Both the position numbers and the translations under genes were made by a program. 7,512 nucleotides of DNA from an uncultured Clostridia bacterium (GTDB lineage: Bacteria > Bacillota > Clostridia > Oscillospirales > Oscillospiraceae): NCBI GenBank assembly GCA_947169005.1, contig CAMVOG010000117.1, positions 1 through 7,512 of the forward strand, written 5' to 3'. Shown piece after piece: positions 6,338 through 7,512 of this stretch. Below the pieces are notes generated by a model. The model was not told where the DNA came from, did not search any database, and was given only the letters and a program-made list of their open reading frames with translations. Numbering within the stretch: position 1 is the stretch's first letter; each line of letters starts with the position of its first letter.

Positions 6338-7426
6338 TTAAGTCTTGCCCAAAAGATCCTTGAGCATATTCAGCAGAGAAGCAAAGGCGTCCTCCCTATC
6401 GAGATTCACTTGAGAGGCATTGTCCTTCAGCACCTGCATGGCCGAAAGGTAAGCGGAAATATCCGCACGTCCCTTGCCTTGAAGATACTTGTCAAAATCA
6501 CTCAGTTTGGCTGTATTCTGGATCAGCCGCAAAGCGCTGCTAAGGCCATTTTCCAGCGAGGGAAGATCGGTCCCCTTATTGTTATAGTAGCCCGTCACCA
6601 AGGCATAGGCCAGGCCGACCTCTTCGATGGCGGTGGAGTTCTGGGACATTTCTACCAACAGGTCACGGAGCTCATTGATATCCGCAGAATTTTGCAGCGT
6701 CACGCTTTTGAGCAGATCAATCGTGCGCAGAGCGCTTTGAAGCGCTTCATCCGTATTGCGTCCCGCGCTGTGATCGGCTATGTACAAGACCGTTGCATTG
6801 CCGCGCTCACTTGCCTGATAGCGGTTTAGATAATCCGGATAATCCCTCAGGGCCTGCCGCAGCCCCTCCACCTCCGGATCATCGGTGCTCAAGGCCGAAA
6901 GCAGCTCCGACAGTCCCTCAGAACCGTCGATAGCGCTGGAAAGCTGGTCAAGAGAACCAAGCAGCTTCTCCTCATGTTGATTAAAGCTGGAAAGCTCCCA
7001 CCGCTGAGCCAACGCATTTTCCTGGGCAGTAAAAACACCGTCTTGCAGGGTGATATTCTCTACATCATAATTCTGAAAAGAAGTATTGGCATTATCGCCA
7101 AAGAATGTGAGGAAGTCCTCACCAAGTCCTGCGTATTTTCCATCACCGCCGATAACCGTAATACCCGTGATCGTATTTCCCGAGCCAGGCTTAGGGGCGA
7201 TCATAACGCCGTCCGTCGCGATTGCGCGCGGGTCGATGCCCCGGGCGGCACAGGCGGCGGCGAAGGCGGTGTTCATGGAATCCAGCAGTTGGAGGTCCGC
7301 CGCCTCGTGTGCCTTTTCGATATAGCCGGAATAGACCGGAACGGCGACCCCGGCCAGGATAGCCAGAATGGCGACGACGACCACGAGTTCTACCAGGGTA
7401 AAGCCCTTTTTGTCACGAATCAGCAT
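6338..7426 (-). CDS. Pilin-like protein with type IV prepilin leader and long helical C-terminus
   Basis: A surface or pilus-type protein of 362 aa. The leader MLIRDKKG is followed by FTLVE, the classic prepilin peptidase site (cleavage after Gly8, with Phe as the new N-terminus and Glu at mature position 5). One hydrophobic helix spans residues 9-30, followed by the amphipathic SGYIEKAHEAADLQLLDSM. The rest, from about residue 80, is not recognised: mostly Leu/Ser/Asp/Asn-rich and predicted helical, with no disulfide pair (only Cys59). It is longer than typical major pilins and pseudopilins (about 130-200 aa). A GTG at 7438 extends the frame but lies within the ribosome binding site, so ATG 7426 is chosen. 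The N-terminal part is GC-rich and the C-terminal part much less so, suggesting a fusion or fast divergence. No pilus assembly gene is visible, though the fragment upstream could be one. It could be a pilin, pseudopilin or pilus-tip protein. Confidence 0.85.
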   Translation of the reverse strand: MLIRDKKGFTLVELVVVVAILAILAGVAVPVYSGYIEKAHEAADLQLLDSMNTAFAAACAARGIDPRAIATDGVMIAPKPGSGNTITGITVIGGDGKYAGLGEDFLTFFGDNANTSFQNYDVENITLQDGVFTAQENALAQRWELSSFNQHEEKLLGSLDQLSSAIDGSEGLSELLSALSTDDPEVEGLRQALRDYPDYLNRYQASERGNATVLYIADHSAGRNTDEALQSALRTIDLLKSVTLQNSADINELRDLLVEMSQNSTAIEEVGLAYALVTGYYNNKGTDLPSLENGLSSALRLIQNTAKLSDFDKYLQGKGRADISAYLSAMQVLKDNASQVNLDREDAFASLLNMLKDLLGKT

Positions 7427-7431
7427 GGAGC

Positions 7432-7447
7432 GGATCACTTCCTTTCT
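7432..7447 (-). promoter_or_regulatory. Extended ribosome binding site of the pilin-like gene
   Basis: The minus strand reads AGAAAGGAAGTGATCC, matching 15 of 16 bases of the complement of the usual bacterial 16S rRNA 3' end, and ends 5 nt before ATG 7426. It contains the alternative GTG at 7438, which it argues against. Confidence 0.65.
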
Positions 7448-7461
7448 GCCCCATCAGGCAC

Positions 7462-7512
7462 TCAGCCTATGTCGTTTGCTTCCGCCAGGAGAATCCCGTA
7501 ATCCAGGACCTC
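7462..7512 (-). CDS. Possible 3' end of an upstream gene (partial)
   Basis: One minus-strand frame is open from the window edge to a TGA and reads EVLDYGILLAEANDIG, a plausible protein tail ending 35 nt before the ATG of the pilin-like gene. Another frame is also open to a stop at about 7456-7458 but gives a less protein-like sequence. If real, it is probably in the same operon as the pilin-like gene. It is too short to identify. Confidence 0.4.
   Translation of the reverse strand, partial: EVLDYGILLAEANDIG

Noticed and set aside
7432..7447. Remnant of a 16S rRNA 3' end on the plus strand (GGATCACTTCCTTTCT)
   Set aside because: Only 16 bases match, with no adjoining rRNA sequence, and the location just before a start codon is explained by a strong ribosome binding site.

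Overview
This window looks like chromosomal DNA of a moderately GC-rich clostridial Firmicute, most likely a gut Oscillospiraceae-type bacterium. That guess rests on strong AGGAGGT-type ribosome binding sites, short intergenic gaps, and the mix of families: a PfoR-type membrane protein, a YpsA-like SLOG protein, a ferredoxin-domain aldo/keto reductase, a heterodimeric ABC exporter, and a pilin-like protein in a Gram-positive style of genome. No marker gene fixes the taxon. All supported genes read on the minus strand, so gene order runs from the high-coordinate end to the low.

Right end (about 7512 to 6286): 16 codons that may be the tail of an upstream gene, then a 362-residue protein with a type IV prepilin leader and transmembrane helix fused to a long, mostly helical, lower-GC C-terminal part. 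A stem-loop followed by a T-rich stretch ends this unit.

Middle (about 6295 to 6157): a short regulatory gap. It holds two blocks of 7-bp tandem repeats, two overlapping minus-strand promoter candidates with TATAAT boxes, and a 7-bp inverted repeat covering the -35 region.

Main operon (6156 to 1): nicotinate phosphoribosyltransferase (pncB), a PfoR-like PTS IIC-type membrane protein, a YpsA/DUF1273 SLOG protein, an aldo/keto reductase with two 4Fe-4S motifs, and an ABC exporter half-transporter whose catalytic site is degenerate. The first codons of what is probably the catalytic partner half-transporter run off the left edge. Gaps are 46, 6, 20, 89 and 1 nt, so the first four genes probably share one transcript. 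The ABC pair follows a larger gap with a strong hairpin and its own very strong ribosome binding site, so it may be expressed at a different level.

A cautious functional reading: pncB makes nicotinate mononucleotide for NAD salvage, the aldo/keto reductase is likely NAD(P)H-linked, and the SLOG fold is associated with nucleotide-derived ligands, so the first four genes may share an NAD theme. The PfoR-like protein beside pncB is a candidate solute transporter of unknown substrate. I do not see a clearly new multi-gene defence or mobile system. The most unusual items are the chimeric pilin-like protein, the repeat-flanked promoter, and the PfoR-SLOG pairing with pncB. No gap longer than about 185 nt lacks a gene.
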